DNA from: G051903925 sp051903925
GTDB taxonomy: Bacteria; Pseudomonadota; Alphaproteobacteria; Zavarziniales; Zavarziniaceae
Assembly (NCBI RefSeq): GCF_051903925.1
Contig: NZ_CP173678.1
Span: 434,001-498,000, forward strand
Length of the DNA: 64,000 nt
Direction: 5' to 3'
Below are positions 47,880 to 58,097 of this stretch, piece after piece; position 1 is the first letter of the stretch; each line of letters starts with the position of its first letter. Below the pieces are notes generated by a model. The model ran no database searches. It saw nothing but the letters and a program-made list of their open reading frames with translations, and was not told the origin of the DNA. A program made the translations under genes and the position numbers.

Positions 47880-48854
47880 TCACTCCACGATGAGAAGCGA
47901 CAGGTCGCGATCGGGCACGTAGTTGGTCCATGAGCCGGTGAAGGTCGTCGGCCCCGTCTTGACGAGGCCGTCGATGCACAGGCTGAGGATGGCGACGGGG
48001 TCGCCCTTGTCCAGGGTGAGGGTGAAGCGGCCGATCGGGCCTGCCCAGTTGTTGGCGGTGACCAGGACGTAGTCGACCTGGTGGGCCATCAGCAGGGCCA
48101 GGCCCGGTTCCTGCCCCGTCCGCGCCAGCTTCTGGCGCAGGGCCCGGCGCGTCGGCGGGTCGACGCAGTGCTGCCGGTCAAGGTCGGCCGACAGTTCGGG
48201 CTCGTCCAGGTCGTGGGCGGTGAAGAAGCGGTGGCCCACGACGGGGCGATAGCGGTGCCGCACCTCCGTCACGGCGCCCGCCGGAAAGACCTGGCGCCAG
48301 AACCAGGTCGTTTGTTCCATCCAGTAGCCGTGCGTGGCGTGCCCCGTCTCGTCCATGTCAACCAGGCGGCGGGCCGCGAGTACCGCGGCATCGGCCGGCG
48401 CCATACCGGTCAGGGCTGCCTCGTACCCGGGATCGAAGACCGAGAGCTTCAACCCCTTGGCCAGGAGGAGGGCGGTCACGTCCTGCCCCTCGAAGCTGGC
48501 CTTCTGCTCCATCTCCGCCACGACCGGGCGACCGTCGACGGTCGTACGGAACTCCAGGTAGTTGGGATCGCCCCGGACCGGCACGTCGCTGTCGCTCTCT
48601 GACAGGGCGGCCACGTCCAGCACCGGCATGGGAAAGGCGACCAGCGTCTCCACATCCCGGTCGCTGGTATTGCGGAAGCGATAGGCGACGCGCACCTCGG
48701 CCCGCGACAGGAACAGGTCCTCCTGCTCCAGCACGATTACGTCGTTCTGCGTCAGGACGAGACCGCCCGCCCCGAGCACGGCGCTGGAGTCATTGGCGGC
48801 GGCGGGCGCGCCGAACGCCAGAAGACCGGTCAGGAGAATCGCCAAGCGGGTCAT
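47880..48854 (-). CDS. DUF4424 family secreted protein
   Basis: The 324-residue protein has a signal peptide (MTRLAILLTGLLAFGAPAAA, then NDSSAVLGAGGLVLTQNDV). The body, with VAYRFRNTSDRDVETLVAFPMP and RHRYRPVVGH, matches the DUF4424 family of periplasmic proteins. The function is unknown. A further ten codons upstream are possible but the signal peptide supports the internal ATG. Confidence 0.8.
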   Translation of the reverse strand: MTRLAILLTGLLAFGAPAAANDSSAVLGAGGLVLTQNDVIVLEQEDLFLSRAEVRVAYRFRNTSDRDVETLVAFPMPVLDVAALSESDSDVPVRGDPNYLEFRTTVDGRPVVAEMEQKASFEGQDVTALLLAKGLKLSVFDPGYEAALTGMAPADAAVLAARRLVDMDETGHATHGYWMEQTTWFWRQVFPAGAVTEVRHRYRPVVGHRFFTAHDLDEPELSADLDRQHCVDPPTRRALRQKLARTGQEPGLALLMAHQVDYVLVTANNWAGPIGRFTLTLDKGDPVAILSLCIDGLVKTGPTTFTGSWTNYVPDRDLSLLIVE

Positions 48855-48881
48855 GGTCACGTCGCCCCACCCTTGCACAAG

Positions 48882-49000
48882 CATCCTTCGAGACGGGTCC
48901 TGCGGACCCTCCTCAGGATGACGCCTGTTGGGAATATTCCAACAAGAACAACAGCATCATGCTGAGGAGCCGGCTCTCAGGCCGGCGTCTCGAAGCATCA
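48882..49000. repeat. Paired interspersed repeat, copy 2
   Basis: Two facing units of the family seen at 45378-45488: GCATCCTTCGAGAC...CTCCTCAGGATGACG and CATCATGCTGAGGAGC...GTCTCGAAGCATC. The inner hairpins differ in sequence from copy 1 (GGGTCCTGCGGACCC here) but keep their pairing. It lies between DUF4424 and enoyl-CoA hydratase. Confidence 0.75.
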
Positions 49001-49041
49001 ATCCCGACGGTGACGTCCTGCGGACAGGCCGATTGCGGCGC

Positions 49042-49815
49042 TCAGCGGCCCTTCCAGTTGGGCGCGCGCTTTTCGGCGAATGCCTTGGGGCCTTCGATCA
49101 GGTCCTCGCTCTTGAGCAGGGTGCTGACGCTGGCGAAGGGGGCCTTGATCGCGTCGTGAAGGTTGGCGATGTCGAGGCCGCCCATCACCGATTCCTTGGA
49201 CGCGCGGATCGACAGGGGCGAGCACTTCAGGATCTCGCCCGCCCAGCGCTTGGCGGCGTCCAGCGCCTGGCCCTGCGGCACCACCTCGTTGACGAAGCCC
49301 AGTTCCTTGCCTTCCTTGGCCGAGACGCGGCGCCCGGTCAGGATCATGCCCATGGCCTGCTTCAGCGGGATCTGGCGCGGCAGGCGGTGCAGGCCGCCGG
49401 CCAGTGCGGCCAAGCCGACCAGCGGTTCGGGCAATGCAAAGACCGCATTCTCGGACGCCACGATGATGTCGGTCGCCAGCGCGATCTCGAACCCGCCGCC
49501 CATGGCGACGCCGTTCACGGCCGCAATCACTGGCTTCACCAGGTTGTGGCGCGAGGTCAGGCCGGCGAAGCCCGAGTCCGGCACCGACATCTTGCCGCCG
49601 CCGGCCTGGAACTTCAGGTCGTTGCCGGCTGAGAAGGCGCGGTCGCCGGCCCCGGTGATGATCGCCACCCACAGGTCGGGATCGGCCGCGAAGTCGTCGA
49701 AGACCTGGGCCAGTTCATGGTTGGCCGGCGGATGGAGCGAGTTCATCACGTCCGGCCGGTTCATGGTGACGATCAGCAGGCGGCCGTCGCGCTCGGCCGT
49801 GCAGAATTCGGGCAT
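49042..49815 (-). CDS. Enoyl-CoA hydratase/isomerase family protein
   Basis: The 257-residue crotonase-fold enzyme has the oxyanion-hole loops AFSAGNDLKF and GVAMGGGFEIALATD, and both candidate catalytic glutamates are present (GGGFE and ALPEPLVGL). It therefore probably hydrates enoyl-CoA esters; substrate not known. ATG at 49813-49815 has GGGGAGGATGAG directly upstream. Confidence 0.88.
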   Translation of the reverse strand: MPEFCTAERDGRLLIVTMNRPDVMNSLHPPANHELAQVFDDFAADPDLWVAIITGAGDRAFSAGNDLKFQAGGGKMSVPDSGFAGLTSRHNLVKPVIAAVNGVAMGGGFEIALATDIIVASENAVFALPEPLVGLAALAGGLHRLPRQIPLKQAMGMILTGRRVSAKEGKELGFVNEVVPQGQALDAAKRWAGEILKCSPLSIRASKESVMGGLDIANLHDAIKAPFASVSTLLKSEDLIEGPKAFAEKRAPNWKGR

Positions 49816-49873
49816 CTCATCCTCCCCTTCTTGAGGGCCGGAGTGTGCCGGACCCCCTGCCCCCGGCACAAGC

Positions 49874-50659
49874 TCAGGGAAGCGGGATCCGGCCTTCCAG
49901 CGTCTCCACGCAGTGGCCGGTCAGGACCACACGCGCGCCCAGGACCTGGCATGCGAGAACCCCTTCGCGCGGGCCGACCTGGCGTGCGTGGAGGTTGTCG
50001 CGGCCCAGGCGGGCAGCCCAATACGGTGCCAGGGTGGCATGGGCAGAGCCGGTCACCGGATCCTCGGGGATCCCCGCGCGTGGCGCGAAATAGCGCGAGA
50101 CGAAGTCGACCGAACGGCCCGGTGCCGTGATCCCCAGGCCCATGACCGGCAGGGTGGCAAGGGCGGCCAGGTCGGGTGCCGCACCGCGCACGGCAGCCTC
50201 GTCGGCCAGGACCGCGAAGCCGTTGTCGCCCCCCTGGACATAGGCCACCGGCTCCTGGCCCAGCATTGCGGCAAGTCCCGGTGGCAGGACGGCCGCGCGT
50301 GGCGGCACCAGCGGCAGATCGAGGGCGAATGCCGCGCCGGCCCGGGCAACGACCAGCGTACCGCTTTGCGTCTCGAACGCGACGCGGGCCGCTTGCGGCC
50401 GCAGGTGGCGGAGGACGACGCTGCCGGCGGCAAGCGTCGCGTGTCCGCACAGCGGCACCTCCACCGTCGGGGTGAACCAGCGCAGGGCATAGCTGTCGCC
50501 CTGCGCCACCAGGAAGGCCGTCTCGGGCAGCGCGTTCTCCGCCGCGATCGCCTGCATCAGGGCGTCCGGCAGAAAAGCGTCGAGCAGGCAGACACCGGCG
50601 GGATTGCCGGCGAACGCTGCCTCGGCAAAGGCATCGACCCGCCAGAACGGGATCAGCAT
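49874..50659 (-). CDS. PhzF family isomerase-like protein
   Basis: The 261-residue protein has the PhzF start FWRVDAFAEAAFAGNPAGVC, the catalytic Glu47 in ENALPETAFL, the RWFTPTVEVPLCGHATLA block and the second-half EDPVTGSAHATLAPYWAARL. Members are epimerases or isomerases; the phenazine role is unlikely here. ATG at 50657-50659 chosen by family start. Confidence 0.9.
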   Translation of the reverse strand: MLIPFWRVDAFAEAAFAGNPAGVCLLDAFLPDALMQAIAAENALPETAFLVAQGDSYALRWFTPTVEVPLCGHATLAAGSVVLRHLRPQAARVAFETQSGTLVVARAGAAFALDLPLVPPRAAVLPPGLAAMLGQEPVAYVQGGDNGFAVLADEAAVRGAAPDLAALATLPVMGLGITAPGRSVDFVSRYFAPRAGIPEDPVTGSAHATLAPYWAARLGRDNLHARQVGPREGVLACQVLGARVVLTGHCVETLEGRIPLP

Positions 50660-50699
50660 GGCACGGACCTCCAAAGCCGCCGGCCCCGGAGGCCGGCCC

Positions 50700-51257
50700 T
50701 CAACCCATGTGGGATCCGACAAAAACCAGGCCGACGATGTAGCCGACCAGGAACAGGGCCAGGATCACCAGGACGAACAGCAGCAACAGGAACGGCAGGC
50801 GCCGGTCCGGCGGGACGCGCAGCAGCGTGGGGATGCCGACCCACAGCAGGTAGATGTAGTAGACGACGGCGATCAGCTGCACGACAGCCAGCATCGGTAC
50901 CAGCAGGACGATGCCGGCCAGCCAGACGGGCGTCTGCGCATAGGCGATCAGCTTCAGCGCCTGGGGGTGATCGTCGACCCCGCCAAAGCTGGGCGCCAGC
51001 TTGCCCGCGACCAGACTGATCCCATAAAGCAGGACCAGTCCCAGGACGAACCCCAGCACAGCCTGCATCAGCGCGCTGAACAGGCCGGCGCCGCCGAACA
51101 CCACGCTGCCGACCAGGCCCGCGATCGTGGGAATGGCCGCCAGGGGAATGATGTATCCGGCATAAAGGCCGGCCATGTCCCGCGGCTCGCCCGCGATGAT
51201 CGGCCATTCGGCCTTGGGATTGGTGAGGATGTTCCGCACCCGCTCGACCAGTGCCAT
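50700..51257 (-). CDS. Yip1 family inner-membrane protein
   Basis: The 185-residue protein has five or so membrane helices and begins MALVERVRNILTNPKAEWPIIAGEP, the usual bacterial Yip1-domain start. It has no assigned function in bacteria. ATG at 51255-51257. It lies 40 bases upstream of the PhzF gene and could be cotranscribed with it. Confidence 0.8.
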   Translation of the reverse strand: MALVERVRNILTNPKAEWPIIAGEPRDMAGLYAGYIIPLAAIPTIAGLVGSVVFGGAGLFSALMQAVLGFVLGLVLLYGISLVAGKLAPSFGGVDDHPQALKLIAYAQTPVWLAGIVLLVPMLAVVQLIAVVYYIYLLWVGIPTLLRVPPDRRLPFLLLLFVLVILALFLVGYIVGLVFVGSHMG

Positions 51258-51457
51258 GTCTGCCCCCGCATTGGCGCGCCCCGAGGCGTTGATGGGGCGC
51301 CTGGCCACAGCCTAGCGGCAAAGCGGCAAGCCGCCCATCACCGTTCCCCGCAGGCAGGGCCCGGGCGGACGGCCATGGCGTGGTCAACCTCATGGTCGGT
51401 GCCGCCGCCGCGATGGCTGGCTGCCGCGCCCCCGCCGGTGCGGCGGGGGCCGCGGTG

Positions 51458-51661
51458 TCAGTCCTGCCAGAACGGCTTGCGCGCCTCGGCCCAGGCCGAA
51501 GCGTGTGTGAGTCCGATATCCTTGAGCAGGTGGTCGGGCAGGCGGGCAAGCCTGCGCCGCTGGCGGGCGCGCACGGTCCAGGTGGCCACGGTCTCGATCA
51601 GCATGCGAACAACGCCAAAGCCGCGCGCGATTGTCCCACTTGTCTCGATCTTTGTGACCAT
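51458..51661 (-). CDS. DUF1127 family small protein
   Basis: The 67-residue protein ends with the DUF1127 pattern RRRLARLPDHLLKDIGLTHASAWAEARKPFW, rich in Arg. Related small proteins in alphaproteobacteria affect RNA turnover and phosphate or carbon metabolism. It is divergent from the MocR gene; their shared upstream region has three TACAAT repeats. Confidence 0.85.
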   Translation of the reverse strand: MVTKIETSGTIARGFGVVRMLIETVATWTVRARQRRRLARLPDHLLKDIGLTHASAWAEARKPFWQD

Positions 51662-51714
51662 GGCAGTATCCCCCTTGAACCTCCATTGCCGGCCGTCGTG
51701 CCGTGGCGCCTGGA

Positions 51715-51762
51715 TACAATGTCGGATTTATCGCTACAATCGAAACATTGCACCGATACAAT
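51715..51762 (+). promoter_or_regulatory. Three direct TACAAT repeats at the MocR start
   Basis: TACAAT occurs at 51715-51720, 51735-51740 and 51757-51762, spaced 20 and 22 bases (two helical turns), overlapping the first codons of the MocR gene and lying 54-101 bases upstream of DUF1127. MocR/GabR proteins bind direct repeats, so this may be an autoregulatory site; the last could also serve as a -10 for a leaderless start at GTG 51769. Confidence 0.45.
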
Positions 51763-53152
51763 CTGGGTGCCCGACCTGAGCGACAGGCCGGGGCCGCGCT
51801 ACCTGGCGATCGCGGATGCCCTCGCCGCCGATCTGCGCAGCGGCCGGGTGCAGGCGGGTGACCGCTTGCCCACCCATCGCGACCTGGCCTGGCGCCTGGG
51901 CGTGACGGTCGGCACGATCACGCGCGCCTATGCCGAGGCGGCGCGCCGTGGCCTGACCGACGGGGAGGTCGGGCGCGGCACCTATGCCCGCCTGCCGGGC
52001 GGGTCGGCCGGGCACGGCGTCAACCGCAGCGTGATGCCGGCGGCGGAACGCCCCCTGGCCGACCAGCCGGTCTACCTGTCGATGAACCGGCCCGTGCTGG
52101 GACCCCAGCTGGAGGCCTTCAGCCGCGCGATGGTCGATCTGGCCGCCTGGCCCGGCCTGCCAGAGCTCATGACGTATCAGTTCCCGGGCGGGGCGATGCA
52201 GCACCGCGTGGCCGGGGCACAATGGCTGACCCGGGTCGGCCTGGACCTGCCGCCGCGACAGATCCTGGTCACGTCGGGCTGCCAGCATGCGATGCAGGTG
52301 GCCCTGTCGGCCCTGGCGACGCCAGGGGCCGTGCTGATGACCGAGGCCCTGGTCTATCCCGGCCTGTCGACGCTGGCGCGCAGCGTGGGCCTGAAACTGC
52401 AGGGCCTGGCGCTGGATCAGGAGGGCATCGTGCCCGCCTCGCTGGAGGCCGCGGCCCGAGCGGGCGCCCGGCTGCTCTACACCACGCCCACGATGCAGAA
52501 CCCGACGACGGCGATCATGGGGCCGGAACGGCGCGAGCGGATCGCCGCCATCGCCCGAGCCCACGACGTCACCATCATCGAGGATGATGTCCACGGCTTC
52601 CTGGTCGACGGGGTACAGGCCATCGCCACCCTGGCGCCGGAGCGCACGGTCTTCATCACCAGCGGATCCAAGTTCCTGCTGCCGTCGCTGCGCGTCGGCT
52701 TCATGGCGGCACCCCCGGCCCTGGTCGATGCGATGGTCACGGCGCTGCACGTCTCGACCATGATGGCGCCGGCCCCGATGGCCGAGATCGTCAGCCGCTG
52801 GATCCTGGACGGCACGGCCGAACGCCTGCGCCGCTGGCAGGTGGCGGAGGCGGATGCCCGCATGGCGATGGCGCAGCCCCTGGCCCTGCGCACCGGGGCC
52901 CGGATCCCGCCGCACGGCTTCAACCTGTGGCTGCCCATGCCGCCGGGTCGCCGCGCGACGGACCTGGTGCGCGAGGCACAGGGCCGCGACGTCATCGTGA
53001 CGCCGGGTGCTGCCTTCGCCGTCGAGCGCGACCCGCCGGAGGCGATCCGGATCAGCCTGACCGCCGCCACCACGCGCGAGGAACTGGCCCGCGGCCTGGC
53101 CGTCCTAGACGACCTGCTGGACGGCCCGCCGGAGGCAGTCCCCCTGGTCTGA
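51719..53152 (+). CDS. MocR-type GntR regulator with aminotransferase domain
   Basis: The 477-residue regulator has an N-terminal GntR winged helix (YLAIADALAADLRSGRVQAGDRLPTHRDLAWRLGV...TITRAYAEAARRGL, about residues 25-85) fused to a class I aminotransferase fold (about 115-470). The PLP Lys is in ITSGSKFLLPSLRVGF and the substrate-like Asp in IIEDDVHGF. Targets may include itself and DUF1127. Start taken as ATG 51719; a later GTG at 51769 would still keep the whole HTH. Confidence 0.88.
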   Translation: MSDLSLQSKHCTDTIWVPDLSDRPGPRYLAIADALAADLRSGRVQAGDRLPTHRDLAWRLGVTVGTITRAYAEAARRGLTDGEVGRGTYARLPGGSAGHGVNRSVMPAAERPLADQPVYLSMNRPVLGPQLEAFSRAMVDLAAWPGLPELMTYQFPGGAMQHRVAGAQWLTRVGLDLPPRQILVTSGCQHAMQVALSALATPGAVLMTEALVYPGLSTLARSVGLKLQGLALDQEGIVPASLEAAARAGARLLYTTPTMQNPTTAIMGPERRERIAAIARAHDVTIIEDDVHGFLVDGVQAIATLAPERTVFITSGSKFLLPSLRVGFMAAPPALVDAMVTALHVSTMMAPAPMAEIVSRWILDGTAERLRRWQVAEADARMAMAQPLALRTGARIPPHGFNLWLPMPPGRRATDLVREAQGRDVIVTPGAAFAVERDPPEAIRISLTAATTREELARGLAVLDDLLDGPPEAVPLV

Positions 53153-53182
53153 GTGCGGCATTCCGGCCCGAAGACCGGCGGT

Positions 53183-53196
53183 ATGACCTGGATCAA
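53183..53196. promoter_or_regulatory. FNR/FixK-type box upstream of ompW
   Basis: ATGACCTGGATCAA differs by one base from the FNR/FixK pattern TTGAC-N4-ATCAA and lies 73 bases before the ompW start codon. OmpW genes are often oxygen- or FNR-controlled. Confidence 0.5.
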
Positions 53197-53269
53197 ACCC
53201 CCAATCCTGGTGTGGTCTTAGGGTCCCTGCACGCGGCCGGGGTTGCGCCGCCGAACAGGACCGGAAGCC

Positions 53270-53950
53270 ATGAAAACCAATCGAACGGGGCAGGCCGTGA
53301 CGACCCTGCGGACACTGCTGGGGCCGGCCATGGTGGGCGCCCTGGCCGTGACGGCACTCGTCACGCCAGCGCTCGTCACGCCGGCCCACGCGGACGTCGC
53401 GGGCCAGTTCCAGGTGCGCGGCCGCATGCTGGCCGTGATCCCGGACGAAAGCGCCAGCGTGACCGTCGTCGGTGGCGATGCAGAGATCGACAATTCCTAT
53501 GTGCCGGAAGTCGACCTGACCTGGTTCCTGACCAACAACCTGGCGCTGGAACTGATCGCGGCGACGACCCCGCACGAGGTCAAGCACGTCCCCACCAACC
53601 TCGACATGGGCGAGGTGTGGCTGCTGCCGCCGACACTGACGCTGCAATACCACCTCCAGCCGGAGGACCCGGTGTTCCGCCCCTATGTCGGCGTCGGCGT
53701 GAACTACACGTTCTTCTACAACCAGAACGGCGCCCAGCCGGGCATCAAGGTCGACTATGAGGATGGCTGGGGCTGGGCCCTGCAGGCCGGCGCCGACGTA
53801 CCGATCGGGGACAACTGGTCGCTCAACATCGACGTGAAGAAGATCTTCATCGATACGGAGGTGACCATCCGGCCGCTCAACGTGAATGCCGACGTGGACA
53901 TCGATCCCTGGGTCGTCGGCATCGGCGTCACCTGGCGCTTCGGCCTGTAG
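53270..53950 (+). CDS. ompW: OmpW family outer-membrane protein
   Basis: The 226-residue protein has a long signal peptide (cleavage near AHA-DVAGQF) and an eight-stranded barrel typical of OmpW: FQVRGRMLAVIPDE, VDLTWFLTNNLALELIAATTPHEV, LLPPTLTLQYHLQP, FRPYVGVGVNYTFFYN and terminal WRFGL. It probably forms a small hydrophobic channel. ATG at 53270. Confidence 0.93.
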   Translation: MKTNRTGQAVTTLRTLLGPAMVGALAVTALVTPALVTPAHADVAGQFQVRGRMLAVIPDESASVTVVGGDAEIDNSYVPEVDLTWFLTNNLALELIAATTPHEVKHVPTNLDMGEVWLLPPTLTLQYHLQPEDPVFRPYVGVGVNYTFFYNQNGAQPGIKVDYEDGWGWALQAGADVPIGDNWSLNIDVKKIFIDTEVTIRPLNVNADVDIDPWVVGIGVTWRFGL

Positions 53951-53985
53951 AGCCGTCCCATCGGCGCCGGCATGGCACGCTTTTG

Positions 53986-54014
53986 CCCTCTCCCATCCTC
54001 TGGACGGGAGAGGG
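53986..54014 (+). terminator. Stem-loop after ompW
   Basis: CCCTCTCCC / GGGAGAGGG, a perfect 9-bp stem with an 11-base loop, 36 bases past the ompW stop, with TTTT before but not after the stem. Confidence 0.5.
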
Positions 54015-54127
54015 TGGTGCGATCGCACCCGGCCTGCGCTTTACGGCCGTGAACGGCGTGGGCTAGGCTTTGCCGCAGACCGGTGCCCATGGGGGGAGCG
54101 CCGGCGCAGCGAAGGCGCAACAGAAGC

Positions 54128-55054
<927 letters not shown>

Positions 55055-55055
55055 C

Positions 55056-56570
55056 ATGGCCGCGACGATGGGCGGGGGGACCTTGCAGGCCGACCTGCGC
55101 GACGCGGTCCTGGTCGGCATCATCGCCTTCCTGATCGGACTGCCGATCATCGGCCTGCCCACGACGCATCTCAGCGGCCAGGACCTGGGCATCACGACCC
55201 GCTTCGGCGAGCTTCTGCTGGGCGTGGGCCTGGTCATGCTGGGACGCTTTGGCGGCTCGGCCATGGCCCATGGCCGGCGCGGGCTGATCGCAGCCCTGGC
55301 CCTGCCGGTGCTGCTGGCCGCAGCCGTGCCATGGATCATCCAGTACCGCGCCGACGCCGCGTGCCTGGCCCTGCGCGCCATGACGCCGCCCGACCCGCAG
55401 GCCTGCAGCGCGCACCAGGCGTTCGCGGCGCGGTGGGCCTGGCCGTCCGCCTTCCTTCAGGTCGTGGCCTTTTTCGGCGCGGCCGGCCTGCTGCTGCAGG
55501 CCCTGTTCAAGGGGCGTGGCATCCGCGTTTCCGCCGGCGTGCTCGACCGGCTGGGGCCGGTCGTGGGACCGATGCTGTTCGTCCTGGCGCTGGCCCTGCC
55601 GGTGCTGTGGTGGGCGGTGTCGACCTATGTCCTCGACATCGGCAATCCGCGCTACGACATCGGCATCCTGGTCTTCACCTACATCATGCTGGGCTGGGGC
55701 CTGAACATCGTCGTCGGCCTGGCGGGCCTGCTGGACCTTGGCTATGTCGCCTTCTATGCGGTCGGGGCCTATTCCTATGCGCTGTTCGCCGCGCATTTCG
55801 GCTGGGGCTTCTGGATCTGCCTGCCGCTGGCGGGACTGCTGGCGGCGCTGTTCGGGATCATGCTGGGCCTGCCGGTCTTGCGCCTGCGCGGCGACTATCT
55901 GGCGATCGTGACCCTGGGCTTTGGCGAGATCATCTACCTGGTGCTGCAGAACTGGTACCAGTTCACGGGCGGACCCAATGGCCTGTCGTCGATCCCGCGG
56001 CCCAGCTTCTTTGGCCTGCCCTTCACCGCGGCTCCGCCGGCCGACACGACGGCGTTCCACCAGTTCTTTGACCTGACCTTCTCCCCCCGGCATCGGGAGA
56101 TCTTCCTCTATTACCTGATCCTGGCGCTGGCCATGGTCGTGAACCTGTTCACGATCCGCATGCGGCGCCTGCCCACCGGCCGCGCCTGGGAAGCCCTGCG
56201 CGAGGACGAGGTGGCCTGCCGGGCGCTGGGCCTGAACCCCACCACGACCAAGCTCACGGCGTTCGCGCTGGGCGCCATGTTCGCGGGCTTTGCCGGGGCG
56301 TTCTTCGCCACGCGCCAGGGCTTCATCTCGCCCGAGAGCTTCACCTTCACCGAGAGCGCGATCATCCTGGCCATCGTCGTGCTGGGCGGCCTGGGCAGCC
56401 AGCTGGGCGTGGTCATCGCCACCCTGCTGATCATCGGCCTGCCCGAGGCGCTGCGCGAGCTGAAGGAGTACCGGATGCTGGCCTTTGGCGTCGGCATGGT
56501 GCTGATCATGGTGCTGCGTCCGCGCGGGCTGCTGGCCCGGCGCGAGCCGACGATCCGGCTGAGGGGCTGA
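55056..56570 (+). CDS. livM: Branched-chain amino acid ABC transporter permease LivM
   Basis: The 504-residue permease has an extra N-terminal part of about 190 residues with several membrane helices before the canonical domain (NPRYDIGILVFTYIMLGWGLNIVVGLAGLLDLGYVAF), as in other alphaproteobacteria. The conserved LREDEVACRALGLNPTTTKL loop contacts the ATPases. ATG at 55056, one base after the livH stop. Confidence 0.93.
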   Translation: MAATMGGGTLQADLRDAVLVGIIAFLIGLPIIGLPTTHLSGQDLGITTRFGELLLGVGLVMLGRFGGSAMAHGRRGLIAALALPVLLAAAVPWIIQYRADAACLALRAMTPPDPQACSAHQAFAARWAWPSAFLQVVAFFGAAGLLLQALFKGRGIRVSAGVLDRLGPVVGPMLFVLALALPVLWWAVSTYVLDIGNPRYDIGILVFTYIMLGWGLNIVVGLAGLLDLGYVAFYAVGAYSYALFAAHFGWGFWICLPLAGLLAALFGIMLGLPVLRLRGDYLAIVTLGFGEIIYLVLQNWYQFTGGPNGLSSIPRPSFFGLPFTAAPPADTTAFHQFFDLTFSPRHREIFLYYLILALAMVVNLFTIRMRRLPTGRAWEALREDEVACRALGLNPTTTKLTAFALGAMFAGFAGAFFATRQGFISPESFTFTESAIILAIVVLGGLGSQLGVVIATLLIIGLPEALRELKEYRMLAFGVGMVLIMVLRPRGLLARREPTIRLRG

Positions 56571-56574
56571 GGCC

Positions 56575-57375
56575 ATGCCGGTCCTGCTGGATGTCGAGCA
56601 CCTGACCATGCGCTTCGGTGGCCTGCTCGCCATCGACGATGTCTCGTTCCAGGCGCGGACGCGCGAGATCACGGCGATCATCGGCCCGAACGGCGCGGGC
56701 AAGACGACCGTCTTCAACTGCCTCACCGGCTTCTACAGTCCGACCGCCGGGCGCCTGTCGCTGCACCACCCCGACGGACAGGTGCACCTGCTGGAGCGGA
56801 TGCCCGACTTCCGCATCGCCGGCCGGGCCAAGGTCGCCCGCACCTTCCAGAATGTCCGCCTGTTCGGCGGCATGTCGGTGCTGGAAAACCTGATCGTGGC
56901 CCAGCACAACACCCTGATGCACCAGTCCGGCTATGGTCTGGCCGGCCTGCTGGGCCTGCCAGCCTGGCGCCGGGCCGAGCGCGCCGCGGTCGATAAGGCG
57001 CGCCTGTGGCTGGACCTGATCGGCCTGACGGCGCGCGCCGACGACCTGGCCGGCACCCTGCCCTATGGCGACCAGCGGCGGCTGGAGATTGCGCGCGCCA
57101 TGTGCATCGACCCCGTGCTGCTGTGCCTGGACGAGCCGGCGGCCGGCCTGAACGCGCGCGAGTCGGGCGACCTGAACCAACTCCTGCTGCTGATCCGCGA
57201 CACGCATGGCGTCGGCATCCTGCTGATCGAGCACGACATGAGCGTGGTCATGGGCATATCCGACCATATCGTGGTCCTGGACCATGGCGCCAAGATCGCC
57301 GACGGGGCGCCGCTGGACGTCCGGCAGGACCCGGTCGTGATCAAGGCCTATCTGGGCGAGGAGGACGCGCCATGA
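56575..57375 (+). CDS. livG: Branched-chain amino acid ABC transporter ATPase LivG
   Basis: The 266-residue ATPase has Walker A IGPNGAGKTTVFNCLTGFY, the Q-loop RTFQNVRLF, and Walker B LLCLDEPAAGLN. The signature motif is degenerate: TLPYGDQRRLEIARA in place of LSGGQ, as usual for LivG. Its stop overlaps livF by ATGA. Confidence 0.95.
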   Translation: MPVLLDVEHLTMRFGGLLAIDDVSFQARTREITAIIGPNGAGKTTVFNCLTGFYSPTAGRLSLHHPDGQVHLLERMPDFRIAGRAKVARTFQNVRLFGGMSVLENLIVAQHNTLMHQSGYGLAGLLGLPAWRRAERAAVDKARLWLDLIGLTARADDLAGTLPYGDQRRLEIARAMCIDPVLLCLDEPAAGLNARESGDLNQLLLLIRDTHGVGILLIEHDMSVVMGISDHIVVLDHGAKIADGAPLDVRQDPVVIKAYLGEEDAP

Positions 57376-58097
57376 GCGGGGCGTCCATCCTGGCGGTGCG
57401 GGGGCTGCGCGCCGGCTATGGCGCGATCGAGGCGCTGCGCGGCGTCGACCTGGACGTGGGCGAGGGCGAGATCGTCACGCTGATCGGCGCCAATGGCGCC
57501 GGCAAGACGACGCTGCTGATGACCATCTGTGGCATGCCGCGGGCGATGCAGGGCACGATCCACTTTGCCGGCAGCGACATCACCCACCTGCCCACGCATC
57601 GCATCATGCGCATGGGCCTGGCGCACGCGCCGGAGGGGCGGCGCATCTTCCCGCGCATGACTGTCCTGGAAAACCTCCGCATGGGCGCCGTGGTCAGCGA
57701 TCCCGCGTTCCTGGATCAGGACCTGGAGCGGGTCATGACGCTGTTCCCGCGCCTGAAGGAACGCATCGGCCAGCGCGGCGGAACGCTGTCGGGGGGCGAG
57801 CAGCAGATGCTGGCGATCGGGCGCACGCTGATGGCGCGGCCGAAGCTCATCCTGCTGGACGAGCCGTCGCTTGGCCTGGCGCCACTGATCGTGAAGCAGA
57901 TCTTCGAGGTGATTCGCGAGATCGCGAAGCAGGGCGTTACCGTCTTCCTGGTCGAGCAGAACGCGCACCAGGCGCTGAAACTGGCCACGCGCGGCTATGT
58001 CATGGTCAACGGCCGGATCGAGATCCAGGGTTCCGGCGCGGAACTCCTGGCCAATCCCCAGGTGCGCGCCGCCTATCTGGAAGGAGGGGCGCACTGA
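57372..58097 (+). CDS. livF: Branched-chain amino acid ABC transporter ATPase LivF
   Basis: The 241-residue ATPase has Walker A IGANGAGKTTLL, PEGRRIFPRMTVLENLRMGA, signature LSGGEQQMLAIGRTLM and Walker B LILLDEPSLGLAP. Starts at ATG 57372 overlapping livG; the stop overlaps the next gene by one base. Confidence 0.95.
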   Translation: MSGASILAVRGLRAGYGAIEALRGVDLDVGEGEIVTLIGANGAGKTTLLMTICGMPRAMQGTIHFAGSDITHLPTHRIMRMGLAHAPEGRRIFPRMTVLENLRMGAVVSDPAFLDQDLERVMTLFPRLKERIGQRGGTLSGGEQQMLAIGRTLMARPKLILLDEPSLGLAPLIVKQIFEVIREIAKQGVTVFLVEQNAHQALKLATRGYVMVNGRIEIQGSGAELLANPQVRAAYLEGGAH

